A DNA stretch of 40,426 bases from Synechococcus sp. UW140 (GCA_945877115.1 CAMCQR010000013.1:1-40426), one strand, 5' to 3'. Shown: positions 16,206 to 24,962, counted from the stretch's first letter. Notes: generated from the letters alone by a model not told the origin. Numbers and translations: made by a program.

Positions 16206-16447
16206 TTGCGCCCGCCTTCCAAGCCGATCGGATGTCAGCTTGGGGCAGTGATGGTTCGGGGGTATCACCCGAGTTTGAACCACCAAACGAAAACCTTGCT
16301 TGCCGCCCCTGCTGCGGGGCCGATGCAAGGTTGCTGTTGCTGTGTTTTGGACAATTGGGATCATGGCAGTGGCCGGAACGGGGATGAACTTTTGGTCAGA
16401 GTAAATCAGGATCCTGTGGTGTCAAAGAGTAACCTTTGACTCTTCCA

Positions 16448-16519
16448 TGGGTCGCCTGAGATTCGAACTCAGGACCAATCGGTTAAAAGCCGAATGCTCT
16501 ACCGCTGAGCTAGCGACCC
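16448..16519 (-). tRNA. tRNA-Lys (UUU)
   Basis: The minus strand reads GGGTCGC ... TAGCTCAGCGGTAGAGCA (D arm) ... TCGGCTTTTAACCGA (anticodon TTT) ... CTGAGTTCGAATCTCAG (T arm) ... GCGACCC with discriminator A. Length is 72 nt; no CCA is encoded. Confidence 0.95.
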
Positions 16520-16627
16520 GTTTGCCGCCGATTGCCGACCACTGGGGTCTGGAACCAACGAACCAAGCGACGGTATCACCCGGCCTGAACACCCACAATG
16601 GCCAAGGCCCAGTGCACCTCCTTGTTC

Positions 16628-17221
16628 ATGTCCGAAACTGCTGGCGACGCGGTGCCGGTGCGGGCGGCCCATCCGCAAACCCCCTCCCTCCATTCCCAAA
16701 CTGCCTCCAAAAAGCCCCCCTGGCCCGCCTCTCGTATTCACCCTGAGGCCTGGGTGGCGGAGTCGGCCGTGGTGATTGGCGACGTTTGCCTCGCTGCCGG
16801 TGCCAGTCTCTGGCCCACCGCTGTCGCCCGGGGTGATGTCTCGCCCATCGTCATTGGTGAGGGCAGCAATGTTCAAGATGGGGCCATTCTCCATGGCGAT
16901 CCGGGTAAGCCCGTCACGATCGGCAGCGACGTCACCATCGGCCATCGGGCGGTGATCCATGGCGCCACCTTGGGCGATGGCTGTTTGATCGGCATCGGCG
17001 CCATCGTGCTCAACGGCGTTTGCGTGGGTGCTGGCGCCTTGGTGGGGGCAGGCTCGGTCGTGACCCGGGACGTGCCCGAAGGTGCTTTGGTGATGGGGGC
17101 CCCTGCCGAGCTGCGACGCCAGTTGAGTGCTGAGGCCATTGAGCAGCAGCGCCAGCATGCCCGTCGCTATTGCCAGCTGGCTCGTGCCCACGCAGGCTTC
17201 GGTGGTGGCACCGGCTTTTGA
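16628..17221 (+). CDS. Gamma carbonic anhydrase family protein
   Basis: This encodes 197 residues from ATG 16628 (ATG 16598 would add ten). After a Pro/Ser-rich N terminus the left-handed beta-helix begins at IHPEAWVAESAVVIGDVCL and runs through hexapeptide turns (VVIGDV, PIVIGEGSNV, VTIGSDVTIG). The three zinc-ligand histidines of gamma-CAs are present: H89 (GAILHGD), H106 (IGHRA) and H111 (VIHGA). The C-terminal helix (AEAIEQQRQHARRYCQLA) is typical of the YrdA/CaiE-like group rather than CcmM, because there are no RuBisCO-SSU-like repeats. It may hydrate CO2 or be a catalytically weak scaffold. It follows tRNA-Lys in the opposite orientation. Confidence 0.88.
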   Translation: MSETAGDAVPVRAAHPQTPSLHSQTASKKPPWPASRIHPEAWVAESAVVIGDVCLAAGASLWPTAVARGDVSPIVIGEGSNVQDGAILHGDPGKPVTIGSDVTIGHRAVIHGATLGDGCLIGIGAIVLNGVCVGAGALVGAGSVVTRDVPEGALVMGAPAELRRQLSAEAIEQQRQHARRYCQLARAHAGFGGGTGF

Positions 17222-17365
17222 AAAGCCTCTTCAAGGCAGTCGTTCCTAGCCATCACCCCCGGGGGCCAGCCTCCCATTGCTGCAAATGACCGGGCTTGGG
17301 GCGGATCGGAGCAGGGGGTGCCTCGGACTTGGATAGACTCACAACAGACGAATCTTTTTGCTGTC

Positions 17366-17488
17366 ATGGACCTGCGGCTGCTTCTGGTTGTTGCTCCGAT
17401 CCTTCTGGCTGCCTCCTGGGCCGTTTTTCACATCGGCCGGGCTGCCGTGGGTCAGCTCCAGCTGTTCATCAAACGCGCCCAAGCTTGA
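17366..17488 (+). CDS. psbY: Photosystem II protein PsbY
   Basis: This encodes a 40-residue single-helix protein, [20 protein letters not shown], then [20 protein letters not shown]. This is the PsbY pattern: a short N terminus, one thylakoid transmembrane helix (about residues 4-22) and a conserved N/H-IGRAA-x-x-QLQ tail. PsbY is a peripheral low-molecular-mass subunit near cytochrome b559 of photosystem II. Its TGA (17486-17488) overlaps the ATG of trmFO (TGATG), so the tRNA-modification gene is probably translated by re-initiation from psbY mRNA. The gene is short enough to be missed by automatic callers. Confidence 0.88.
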   Translation: MDLRLLLVVAPILLAASWAVFHIGRAAVGQLQLFIKRAQA

Positions 17489-18858
17489 TGGTCCATGTGC
17501 TCGGTGCTGGCTTGGCCGGCACCGAAGCGGCCTGGCAGATTGCCTCGGCTGGCATTCCGGTGCGTTTGGTGGAAATGCGGCCCGTGCGCCGCTCTCCAGC
17601 CCACCACAGCGAGGAGTTTGCTGAGCTGGTCTGCAGTAACAGTTTTGGGGCCCTTTCCTCTGATCGGGCCGCTGGGCTACTTCAGGAAGAGTTGCGCCGA
17701 CTTGGGTCTGTGGTGATCGGCATGGCCGATCACCACGCTGTCCCAGCGGGGGGGGCTTTGGCAGTTGACCGTGGCCGTTTCAGTGCTGCCCTGACCGCTG
17801 CCCTAGAAGACCATCCCTTGGTGACAGTCGAGCGGCGCGAGCAGACGGAGCTACCGCCGGCCGATTCGATCACGGTGTTGGCTACGGGTCCCCTGACTTC
17901 AGAGCCATTGGCCGAGCAGCTGCGGGCCTTCACCGGTCGTGACGAGTGCCATTTTTTTGATGCCGCCAGTCCGATTGTGTCTGGAGAAAGCATCGATCTC
18001 AATCTGGCCTTTCGTGCCAGTCGGTATGACAAGGGTGATGCCGATTACATCAATTGCCCCATGGATCGTGAGCAATACCTCGCTTTTCGGGAGGGGTTGC
18101 TGACGGCTGAGCAAGCATCACTCAAGGATTTCGAACAGGAATCGGCTTGTTTTTTTGAGGGATGCCTCCCCATCGAGGAACTGGCCAGGCGAGGCGAAGA
18201 TACGATGCGCTATGGCCCCCTGAAGCCCATCGGTCTCTGGGATCCCCGTTGGGGTGACGTGACCGACAGGGAAGTGAGGCGTGCCAATAGGGCCTATGCC
18301 GTGGTCCAGTTGCGCCAGGAAGATCGGGAGGGTCGGCTTTGGAACCTGGTGGGATTCCAGACCAACCTCAAGTGGTCGGAACAGAAACGGGTGTTGCGCA
18401 TGATCCCTGGATTGGCCGAGGCCGAATTCGTGCGTTTCGGGGTCATGCACCGCAACACCTTCCTTGAATCACCCCAGCTCCTTGACGCCACCTTGCAGTT
18501 TCGCCGCCGTCCCAGCCTGTTGGCGGCCGGCCAGATCACGGGTACCGAAGGCTATGCGGCTGCGGTGGCAGGGGGGTGGTTGGCGGGAACCAATGCGGCG
18601 CGCCTGGCCCAGGGTAAGGAGCCTTTAACCCTTCCTTCGACCACCATGGTCGGTGCGTTGGTGGATTTCATCAGCACCCCACCGATGGGCGATGCTCCTG
18701 CTGCGAAGGGACGTTTTCAGCCGATGCCCCCAAATTTCGGATTGTTGCCGGAGTTGTCCTGCCGGATCCGCGACAAGCGCCAGCGTTATGGCGCCTATCG
18801 CGACCGTGCCTTGGCGGATTTGGCCGAGCGACTGGGAATCGAGCCCCTTGCGGCCTGA
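17488..18858 (+). CDS. trmFO: Folate-dependent tRNA uracil-54 methyltransferase TrmFO
   Basis: This encodes a 456-residue flavoprotein that makes ribothymidine at tRNA position 54 from methylene-tetrahydrofolate and FADH2. The FAD-binding GAGLAG motif is at residues 6-11. Family motifs follow: [20 protein letters not shown] with the conserved Cys (about 49), [19 protein letters not shown] with the second conserved Cys, [28 protein letters not shown] and [17 protein letters not shown]. The C terminus, [14 protein letters not shown], is complete. The frame is open upstream to 17296, but ATG 17488 is supported by the FAD motif and the TGATG overlap with psbY. Confidence 0.95.
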   Translation: MVHVLGAGLAGTEAAWQIASAGIPVRLVEMRPVRRSPAHHSEEFAELVCSNSFGALSSDRAAGLLQEELRRLGSVVIGMADHHAVPAGGALAVDRGRFSAALTAALEDHPLVTVERREQTELPPADSITVLATGPLTSEPLAEQLRAFTGRDECHFFDAASPIVSGESIDLNLAFRASRYDKGDADYINCPMDREQYLAFREGLLTAEQASLKDFEQESACFFEGCLPIEELARRGEDTMRYGPLKPIGLWDPRWGDVTDREVRRANRAYAVVQLRQEDREGRLWNLVGFQTNLKWSEQKRVLRMIPGLAEAEFVRFGVMHRNTFLESPQLLDATLQFRRRPSLLAAGQITGTEGYAAAVAGGWLAGTNAARLAQGKEPLTLPSTTMVGALVDFISTPPMGDAPAAKGRFQPMPPNFGLLPELSCRIRDKRQRYGAYRDRALADLAERLGIEPLAA

Positions 18859-19083
18859 TCTGTCTTGCCGGCTGGAATGCTGGAATAGAGATTTCGTAAA
18901 TTCTGATAATTTTCAGATGGTAATATTCGTGAAGTCTGGCTAAAAAGCGAACAACTAAATGTGAAGACTTGGACCGTTCTGGCCATATCCCCGATAAAAA
19001 TCCATTGAAGGCTTGACTCCTCCCCAAGGGTGCCTGTTCTTCTCCACACCATTTTTTTTGAAACGGGCTGTTTTCCAACAGGC

Positions 19084-19983
19084 ATGAAAAACCACTTTCT
19101 CCCGGTTCTGGCCACCGGCCGAACTTTCCGAACGGCTTCGAGAACGGTTCTCGCTGCCGTTGCCGCCTTGGTCTTCTCCTGCGGTTTGCTGTTTCACGCC
19201 CCTTTGGTTTCGGCAGCCACCTTGGCTGAAGACATGGTTCAGGTGACTAAGGATGCCTGTGTCAATGTTGCCAAAAAGCGTGGCTACGCTGTCGAAGAAG
19301 TCACTTCTGCCGTTCCCGCAGATGGGGATAGCTCCAGTGTCGTGTTGCGACTGAGCAAGGGCGGCGAACGCTTCGAATTCAATTGCGGTTTCTCCCAAAA
19401 CATTCAGGCTTACGTGGCCCCAGCCCCGGCTCGCGAGACGGCAGCCGTAGCTCAGCGCAATGATCGTGCTGCTGTCCAGCAGCCTGCGCGCGTCGCGGTT
19501 CAACAACCGGCTCGGGTGGCCGTGCAGCAACCTGAACGGGTTGCCGTTCAACGGGACCGGGTTCGTGATCGCGACAAGGTCGTCGAGACAACCGAGCGCA
19601 AAGGTGGTTTCAACCCCCTGCTGCTGCTGCCTCTGCTGCTACTGCCCCTTCTGTTCTTCCTCCGTCCTAAGGAGGCTGCAGATGTCAGCGCCACCAAGAT
19701 GGGCAGTTATGGGAACCCCACTCCCGTGGCTAAGACCACTGCGACGACTACCACCACCACTCCGGTTCAGACGGTTGTAGCCAAAGTTGTTGATGCCATC
19801 CTGCGTACCCAGGATTCCGCCATTGAGGTTCGCTCCGGAGCCGGCATCAGCAACGCAGTTACCCGCAGCCTCGCTGCCGGTAGCAGCGTCAAGCTGAGTG
19901 GTCGTTATCTCAACGACTGGGCCGAGCTGGCCGATGGCGGCTGGATCGACATCAAGTCCTTGGCTGTGGACCCTCGGGTCTGA
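19084..19983 (+). CDS. Exported SH3-like protein with Pro/Val repeats
   Basis: This encodes 299 residues. The signal or anchor segment is RTVLAAVAALVFSCGLLFHA. A small domain with two Cys follows (VTKDACVNVAKKRGYAVEEV, then RFEFNCGFSQNIQAYV), resembling the two-Cys protein at 7170-7481. Next comes a linker with three copies of QQP(A/E)RVAV (about residues 139-162), a hydrophobic stretch NPLLLLPLLLLPLLFFLRP (about 179-197) that is probably a transmembrane helix, a Thr-rich segment, and a C-terminal SH3b-like domain (AIEVRSGAGISNAVTRSL, KLSGRYLNDWAELADGGWI). SH3b domains usually bind cell wall or peptides. The protein probably spans the membrane with domains on both sides. ATG 19084 is the first Met before the signal. 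Confidence 0.75.
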   Translation: MKNHFLPVLATGRTFRTASRTVLAAVAALVFSCGLLFHAPLVSAATLAEDMVQVTKDACVNVAKKRGYAVEEVTSAVPADGDSSSVVLRLSKGGERFEFNCGFSQNIQAYVAPAPARETAAVAQRNDRAAVQQPARVAVQQPARVAVQQPERVAVQRDRVRDRDKVVETTERKGGFNPLLLLPLLLLPLLFFLRPKEAADVSATKMGSYGNPTPVAKTTATTTTTTPVQTVVAKVVDAILRTQDSAIEVRSGAGISNAVTRSLAAGSSVKLSGRYLNDWAELADGGWIDIKSLAVDPRV

Positions 19984-20033
19984 GTTCGGTCCGTCGCGAT
20001 TTCGCAAAGGACCCCACGGATACTCACCTTCGA

Positions 20034-20063
20034 GATGTCGGCATATCCGGCATCTTTTTTTTT
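20034..20063 (+). terminator. Intrinsic terminator after the SH3-like gene
   Basis: gatgtcgg (20034-20041) / ccggcatc (20047-20054) is an 8-bp stem with one G-U pair and loop catat, followed by nine Ts (20055-20063). An extra A-T pair extends the stem. Confidence 0.88.
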
Positions 20064-20461
20064 ACCCTTTTTTTATCGATCGTTGTTATGTTCAGGCTGC
20101 TACAAATCAAGCCCTTGGCCAGATGTGATCCTTGGCACACAGCAATAAACGCAGGGAACTGGACAGCTTGCGCAACACCTGTTTGTTTGAGGCAAAAACC
20201 AGTCTGCAACTTCAATCATGCTTGATTGACTCAGCTGGTTCAGGTCGAAACAATCCTGAATTGTGATCTGACTTACTTGACCATTTTTGTCTCAGGCCCC
20301 TAAGCTTGGAACAAGGATGCCGCCTAGGCGTTCAGGCTGCTTCCCCAAATACGAAGAACGAGCTCCGACTCGATTGAGGGTTCGGGAAGCTTTTGTGGAT
20401 GTTTTTCAGGATCCACAAAAGTGTATTTGGCGCAGTCATTTTCTCTTACTCCCAACACCAA
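20064..20461. other. Non-coding gap upstream of the first DUF2382 gene
   Basis: About 400 bases without a supportable gene. It should contain the promoter of the stress-protein gene at 20462. A short frame upstream of ATG 20462 (MWMFFRIHKSVFGAVIFSYS) is in frame with that gene but does not resemble family N termini. No clear promoter hexamers or small RNA could be established by eye. Confidence 0.4.
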
Positions 20462-21214
20462 ATGTCAACCCGCACCGTTATCGGTCTGTTTGCCGAAAAC
20501 GCCCATGCCGCCAAGGCCTTGGAAGATCTCGTGGCCGCAGGCCTGCATCGCGATGCCCTCGACCTGCTGACCGCTGACGACGCTTCCGATGCTCCCAAGC
20601 TGCGGGCCCTTTCCGACCTGGTTCCCGAGCCCGACCTGGGTGTTTACATCGCAGGCGTCAAGGATGGCGGCACCCTGCTGACCGCCCAGGTGCCCCTGAA
20701 TGCCGAGGCCCGTGCCGCCGAAATCATCGGTGGTTACAACCCCGTCAACATCCGCGAGCACGCTGTCGCTCTGGCCGCCAAGCATCCCCATGTCAAGGCC
20801 GAACTGATCGACGCCGCCAAGGACCCCAACGTCCTGGAAGTGGTTGAAGAAGTGGTTGAGCTGGGCAAGGAGAAGGTCGAAACCGGCCGTATGCGCATCT
20901 ACAACGTGGTCTCCGAGGCCAAGGTCTCCAAGTCCATCGACCTGGTGGACGAAACCGTCCACGTTCAGCGCCGCGCCGTTAACCGCGCTGCCCTGGAAGA
21001 CGCTTTCAAAGAGCGCGTGTTCGAACTCTCCGAGTTCGACGAGCGTGCCCTTGTTAGCAAGCGTGCCCAGGTTGTTGAGGAAGTCAACCTCGCCAAGCAG
21101 GCCGAAACCAAGGGTAAAACCGTCACCGAAACCGTGCGTCGTTCCGACGTGCGCGCCGAGCGCGTTGATGCCGATGGCAAGGTGATCGATACCGTTCACA
21201 CCACCGAACGCTGA
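20462..21214 (+). CDS. DUF2382 (YsnF/AvaK) stress protein
   Basis: This encodes 250 residues from ATG 20462. The N-terminal domain (TVIGLFAENAHAAKALEDLV, AAGLHRDALDLLTADD) resembles the general-stress-protein 17M-like domain found before DUF2382. The C-terminal DUF2382 domain covers about residues 135-245: ELGKEKVETGRMRIYNVVSE, then VQRRAVNRAALEDAFKERVF and ERALVSKRAQVVEEVNLAK, ending RAERVDADGKVID. Proteins of this type are stress-induced in cyanobacteria and other bacteria (YsnF, AvaK); the biochemical role is unknown. A strong terminator (21274-21310) separates it from a second DUF2382 gene downstream. Codon use is strongly biased, consistent with high expression. Confidence 0.85.
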   Translation: MSTRTVIGLFAENAHAAKALEDLVAAGLHRDALDLLTADDASDAPKLRALSDLVPEPDLGVYIAGVKDGGTLLTAQVPLNAEARAAEIIGGYNPVNIREHAVALAAKHPHVKAELIDAAKDPNVLEVVEEVVELGKEKVETGRMRIYNVVSEAKVSKSIDLVDETVHVQRRAVNRAALEDAFKERVFELSEFDERALVSKRAQVVEEVNLAKQAETKGKTVTETVRRSDVRAERVDADGKVIDTVHTTER

Positions 21215-21229
21215 TCCAGCCAAAAAGAT

Positions 21230-21253
21230 TCCCCTGTTCCTTGGGACAGGGGA
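21230..21253. repeat. Inverted repeat between the two DUF2382 genes
   Basis: tcccctgt (21230-21237) pairs with acagggga (21246-21253) around an 8-base loop. No T-run follows. It may be part of the 3' end structure of the first gene's mRNA, just before the stronger terminator. Confidence 0.6.
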
Positions 21254-21273
21254 CCTAATTTGTGCCAGTCTGG

Positions 21274-21310
21274 GACCCATGCAGCGGGATCTCCCGTAAT
21301 GGGTCTTTTT
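21274..21310 (+). terminator. Intrinsic terminator between DUF2382 genes
   Basis: The outer stem gacccat (21274-21280) / atgggtc (21299-21305) encloses an inner hairpin (cgggatctcccg), followed by TTTTT (21306-21310). The DUF2382 genes therefore probably form two transcription units. Confidence 0.82.
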
Positions 21311-21354
21311 CTCTGGGCTGAATTCCGTACTGAACTTGATTGGTTGTGAATGGA

Positions 21355-22170
21355 ATGTTGAGAGAGTTGCTATCCATGTTCGGCTGGATTCGCTCTGGCG
21401 ATAGCGCAGATCGTCCGCCGACCTCTCCTTCATCTCCCCCGAGACCTAGGTCTACTTCCCAAGGTCCATCTCCTTCTACGGTTGAGCCGTCCCGGGTGCC
21501 CTCTTCTGGCACGACGGTCCAGCCTTCCCCTTCTCCCCTGCCTGCCCTCTCCCGTCCTCGGAGTTCCGAAGTGAATGCCCCTGACAACCCTGTGACCTCT
21601 TCCTCCCTTGTCGTCGTTGGCGAACAGGGTGAGACCTACCGGCTTTTGCAACAAACGACCGATGGCATGGTCGAGACCGTTGTGTTGGGTCGGGACGATG
21701 GCTCCCAAATCACCCTCCCCCGCCACAAACTCTCTTTGCAGGGGGCTGGAACCTGGCTCCTCAGCGACTCCGTTCGTGATGAGTACGGAATGGTGATTCC
21801 GGTTGTTGAAGAACAGCTGGAGTTGTCTAAAGAGCGGGTGGAAACCGGAAAGGTGCGCATCACCAAATCCGTGGAATCCCGAGAAGTCGTTGTTGATGAC
21901 CCCCTCAGCCGCGAACGGGTGAGTGTGGAGCATGTTCCCATCAACCAGGTGGTGACCGGTGATGTTCCCCAGGTCCGCGAAGAAGGCGATGTCACCGTGA
22001 TTCCCATCCTTGAGGAAAGGGTGGTGACCCATAAGGAACTCGTGCTGGTCGAGGAGGTGCGCATTCGCCGTGATCGCAGCCAATACCACGATCCCCAGTC
22101 CGTCACCTTGCGTAAGGAAGTTGTGTCTGTAGAGCGGTTTGGCGAAGACGGCCGCCCCACAGCCTCCTAG
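21355..22170 (+). CDS. Second DUF2382 (YsnF/AvaK) protein
   Basis: This encodes 271 residues from ATG 21355 (ATG 21376 is also possible). A Ser/Pro/Thr-rich disordered N terminus (about 1-90, PPTSPSSPPRPRSTSQ and similar) is followed by a PRC-barrel-like segment (VVVGEQGETYRLLQQTTDG, MVETVVLGRDDGSQITLPRH). A DUF2382 domain of about 110 residues comes next: VVEEQLELSKERVETGKVRI, TKSVESREVVVDDP, VSVEHVPINQVV and VIPILEERVVTHKELVLVEE. It is a divergent tandem partner of the gene at 20462 and lacks that gene's 17M-like domain. Probable stress-related; the exact role is unknown. Confidence 0.83.
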   Translation: MLRELLSMFGWIRSGDSADRPPTSPSSPPRPRSTSQGPSPSTVEPSRVPSSGTTVQPSPSPLPALSRPRSSEVNAPDNPVTSSSLVVVGEQGETYRLLQQTTDGMVETVVLGRDDGSQITLPRHKLSLQGAGTWLLSDSVRDEYGMVIPVVEEQLELSKERVETGKVRITKSVESREVVVDDPLSRERVSVEHVPINQVVTGDVPQVREEGDVTVIPILEERVVTHKELVLVEEVRIRRDRSQYHDPQSVTLRKEVVSVERFGEDGRPTAS

Positions 22171-22262
22171 GCCGAACTTGCCCACGGCTTCTACACCAAT
22201 GATGCTTGATCGGCTTTGTCAGATGCTTCCCCCCTAGGGTCGGGATCATTCCTACCGCCCCA

Positions 22263-23897
22263 GTGACAGCCAGCCCTATCCCCACCCAGGCCCCCACCTG
22301 GGATGTGATCGTGATCGGCTCCGGCATCGGCGGCCTGGTCACCGCCAGCCAGCTGGCCGCGAAGGGGGCGAAAGTGTTGGTGCTGGAGCGCTACCTGATT
22401 CCAGGGGGCTCGGGCGGCAGCTTCAAGCGAGAGGGTTACACCTTTGATGTGGGCGCTTCGATGATCTTTGGCTTCGGCCAGAAGGGTCATACCAACCTGC
22501 TCACCCGCGCCCTGGCCGATGTGGGTGAGCAGTGCATCACCATCCCCGATCCCGCCCAGCTCGAATATCATTTGCCCGGTGGTCTCACCGTGGCGGTAGA
22601 CCGGGACTACGAACGTTTCATCGCCGATCTCACCGCCCGCTTCCCCCATGAAGCCAAGGGCATTCGCGCCTTTTACGACACCTGTTGGCAGGTTTTTCGC
22701 TGCCTTGATGCGATGCCGTTGTTGTCGCTCGAGGATCCGGCTTACCTGGCCAAGGTGTTTTTCAAGGCGCCGTTGGCTTGTCTGGGCCTGGCCCGCTGGT
22801 TGCCGATGAACGTGGGCTCGGTAGCCCGTGCCCACATCAAAGACCCCGACCTGCTGCGCTTTATCGACATGGAGTGCTTCTGCTGGAGCGTGATGCCCGC
22901 CGATCGCACGCCGATGATCAATGCGGGCATGGTTTTTTCCGATCGCCACGCTGGCGGTATCAACTACCCCAAGGGAGGCGTGGGGGTGATCGCCGAGAGG
23001 TTGGTGGCGGGGCTGGAGCGCCACGCCGGCGCGATTCGCTACAGGGCCCGGGTGGTGAAGGTACTGCTGGAGCACGGCAGGGCGGTGGGGGTGCGACTGG
23101 CCGGTGGCGAGGAGCTCAGCGCCCGCCTGGTGGTGAGCAATGCCACCCGCTGGGACACCTTCGCGGATCCGGATGGCAGCGCCGAACGTGCCAGAGATGC
23201 TGTTCAGAGCGGTGACGGCGGCGGCCAACACCGCTCCGATCAAGGGATGCCAAGCCAGACCCTGGTTGATGGAGTCGACACCCCCGCCGCCGAGCGCACC
23301 TGGCGGCGCCGCTACAAACCCTCCCCCTCCTTCCTCTCCCTCCACCTCGGCGTGCGGGCCGATCTGATCCCCACCGGCACCCACGTGCACCACCTGCTGC
23401 TGGAGCGCTGGGAGGAGATCGAAGCCGAGCAGGGCACCGTATTTGTCTCCATGCCCTCGCTGCTCGATCCCTCCCTCGCCCCGGCCGGCCACCACATCGT
23501 GCACACCTTTACCCCCTCCTCCATGGAGGTCTGGCAAGGGCTATCGCCGTCGGCCTATGCCGCTAAAAAGAAAACCGATGCCGACCGCCTGATCAACCGC
23601 CTCGAGGCGATCCTGCCCGGCCTGGCCAGCGCCATCACCCACCGGGAGGTAGGCACCCCCCGCAGCCACCGCCGCTTCTTGGGCCGCAGCGGCGGTAGCT
23701 ACGGCCCCATTCCGGCGATGCGACTGCCGGGCCTGCTGCCGATGCCTTTCAACCGCACCGGCATCAACGGCCTCTATTGCGTGGGCGATTCCTGTTTCCC
23801 CGGCCAGGGACTTAACGCCGTGGCCTTCAGCGGCTTCGCCTGTGCCCACCGAATCGGCGCCGATTTGGGCCTCAATCCCTGGGCGTTGCCAGCCTGA
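22263..23897 (+). CDS. crtH: Carotenoid isomerase CrtISO-type (carotene cis-trans isomerase)
   Basis: This encodes 544 residues from GTG 22263; TTG 22206 is in frame. An FAD-binding fold begins WDVIVIGSGIGGLVTASQLA (GxGxxG about 19-24), followed by VLVLERYLIPGGSGGSFKRE. Family regions include FDVGASMIFGFG, CFCWSVMPADRTPMINAGMV and the C-terminal GINGLYCVGDSCFPGQGLNA. The enzyme converts poly-cis lycopene and other carotenes to all-trans in the thylakoid or plasma membrane, using reduced FAD. It is about 40 residues longer than I expect for the family. Most of the excess is at about 300-335 (DPDGSAERARDAVQSGDGGG, QHRSDQGMPSQ), between the conserved NATRWDTF and TPAAERTWRRRYKPSPSF segments. Confidence 0.9.
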   Translation: MTASPIPTQAPTWDVIVIGSGIGGLVTASQLAAKGAKVLVLERYLIPGGSGGSFKREGYTFDVGASMIFGFGQKGHTNLLTRALADVGEQCITIPDPAQLEYHLPGGLTVAVDRDYERFIADLTARFPHEAKGIRAFYDTCWQVFRCLDAMPLLSLEDPAYLAKVFFKAPLACLGLARWLPMNVGSVARAHIKDPDLLRFIDMECFCWSVMPADRTPMINAGMVFSDRHAGGINYPKGGVGVIAERLVAGLERHAGAIRYRARVVKVLLEHGRAVGVRLAGGEELSARLVVSNATRWDTFADPDGSAERARDAVQSGDGGGQHRSDQGMPSQTLVDGVDTPAAERTWRRRYKPSPSFLSLHLGVRADLIPTGTHVHHLLLERWEEIEAEQGTVFVSMPSLLDPSLAPAGHHIVHTFTPSSMEVWQGLSPSAYAAKKKTDADRLINRLEAILPGLASAITHREVGTPRSHRRFLGRSGGSYGPIPAMRLPGLLPMPFNRTGINGLYCVGDSCFPGQGLNAVAFSGFACAHRIGADLGLNPWALPA

Positions 23898-24114
23898 CAG
23901 GTGGAGATGAGAAGGGGTGTTGGCTTAGTTGCTAACCGTAAATGATCAAAAGACATGCCCCCTGCCTGTGATCGGCCATAAATGGCGGCGGATTCAAACC
24001 GATCCCCTTTTATTGGGACCAGTGAACTGGAGGATCTCCGCCCTGATTTAGACGCCACTCCGGCCACGACCAAACTCCTGGCTTCATAGCCTGGATCCAT
24101 AGGAACCCCAGGTC

Positions 24115-24399
24115 ATGAGTTCAGCTCCGTTGCCCAGCTCCGCCGATCTGGCCCAGTATCTGGAGGCCCGAGGTGAGTTGGGGAAGCCCTGGATGTGGCA
24201 TCTTTTGCGTCTGGTCAAGATCAAGGAGGAACGGGATTCCATGACTCCCGAGGACTATGTGGCCCATCTCGCCGATGCCCATGCCGACCTGATGCGTCTG
24301 GGGACGTTCTGGAAGGGTCGTGAGCAGGAAGTGTTTGGCGGCCAATACCAACCGGCTGCTGTGATCGAGCCCCTGCCCGGTTCTGCGGAGGACCGATGA
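24115..24399 (+). CDS. Conserved cyanobacterial small protein, unknown function
   Basis: This encodes a 94-residue soluble protein: LAQYLEARGELGKPWMWHLL, RLVKIKEERDSMTPEDYVAH, LADAHADLMRLGTFWKGREQ. Charged helices and the conserved-looking TPEDYVAHLADAHADLM suggest a small helical protein found in picocyanobacteria, without a function I can name. Its stop (TGA 24397-24399) overlaps the ATG of the next membrane-protein gene (ATGA), so the two are coupled. Confidence 0.7.
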   Translation: MSSAPLPSSADLAQYLEARGELGKPWMWHLLRLVKIKEERDSMTPEDYVAHLADAHADLMRLGTFWKGREQEVFGGQYQPAAVIEPLPGSAEDR

Positions 24400-24962
24400 A
24401 AGGGGTTCCCGTAGCTGATGTGCACCGTTACCCGATGGCACCCCTGATTCGTTATGGCTTGCTGGCCCTCTATGGCGCGCTGGTGTTGCCGTTGCCCGTG
24501 TTGGCTCCATCCGATTGGCGTTGGTTTGGTTGGGCTGCCGTGCTGCTGGGTTTTTTGCTAGTGCTGGCGGCAACCAGTGAGCAGGTGGAGGTGGGTGCAA
24601 CCGGACTGCGGGTGGGCCATCCTGCTTGGTGCCACTGGCTTCTACGTCGGGGCTGGAATCTGGCTTGGGGAGATATTCAGGCGCTTAGTTCTGTGGCAAC
24701 CAGCCAGGGGGGCAGGGTGTTCTATGTGCGCAGTACGCGCCAAGACGACTCAGGCAGGAGTCAGTCTTGGCTGTTGCCCCAGCGCATCGCCCATTTTGAG
24801 GATTTTCTGGTCCGGTTCTCGGAGGCGACGGGCCTGGATGTCGGTGATGTCAAACGACTCACGCCCCCTTGGACTTATCAATTACTGGCTATATTAAGTG
24901 GGATTTTGCTTCTCTTTGAAACCCTTTTTTTCCTTGGAATACTCCAACCCGTCAGTCCCTAA
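24396..24962 (+). CDS. Membrane protein with PH-like domain
   Basis: This encodes 188 residues. Two hydrophobic segments near the N terminus (LIRYGLLALYGALVLPLPVL, WFGWAAVLLGFLLVLAATSE) are followed by a soluble region that resembles bacterial PH-like (bPH) domains: VEVGATGLRVGHP, WGDIQALSSVATSQGGRVFY, LLPQRIAHFEDFLVRFSEAT. A third hydrophobic segment ends the protein (LLAILSGILLLFETLFFLG). The ATG overlaps the preceding stop. Function unknown; the coupling to the 94-residue protein suggests a joint role. It ends one base before the stop of the convergent response-regulator gene. Confidence 0.65.
   Translation: MKGVPVADVHRYPMAPLIRYGLLALYGALVLPLPVLAPSDWRWFGWAAVLLGFLLVLAATSEQVEVGATGLRVGHPAWCHWLLRRGWNLAWGDIQALSSVATSQGGRVFYVRSTRQDDSGRSQSWLLPQRIAHFEDFLVRFSEATGLDVGDVKRLTPPWTYQLLAILSGILLLFETLFFLGILQPVSP

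Noticed and set aside
16089-16439. Plus-strand ORF opposite the possible small exported protein
   Set aside because: There is no signal, domain or codon pattern, and the opposite strand has a better signal peptide. Neither is strong.
20465-21433. Minus-strand ORF (322 residues) opposite the first DUF2382 gene
   Set aside because: Antisense shadow caused by strong codon bias of the sense gene; it would also read through the terminator.
22191-23537. Long minus-strand ORF (448 residues) opposite crtISO
   Set aside because: It is an antisense shadow of a well-supported gene in high-GC DNA, full of low-complexity His/Gly/Ala runs. Only the short part at about 23165-23280 looked gene-like and is reported separately.
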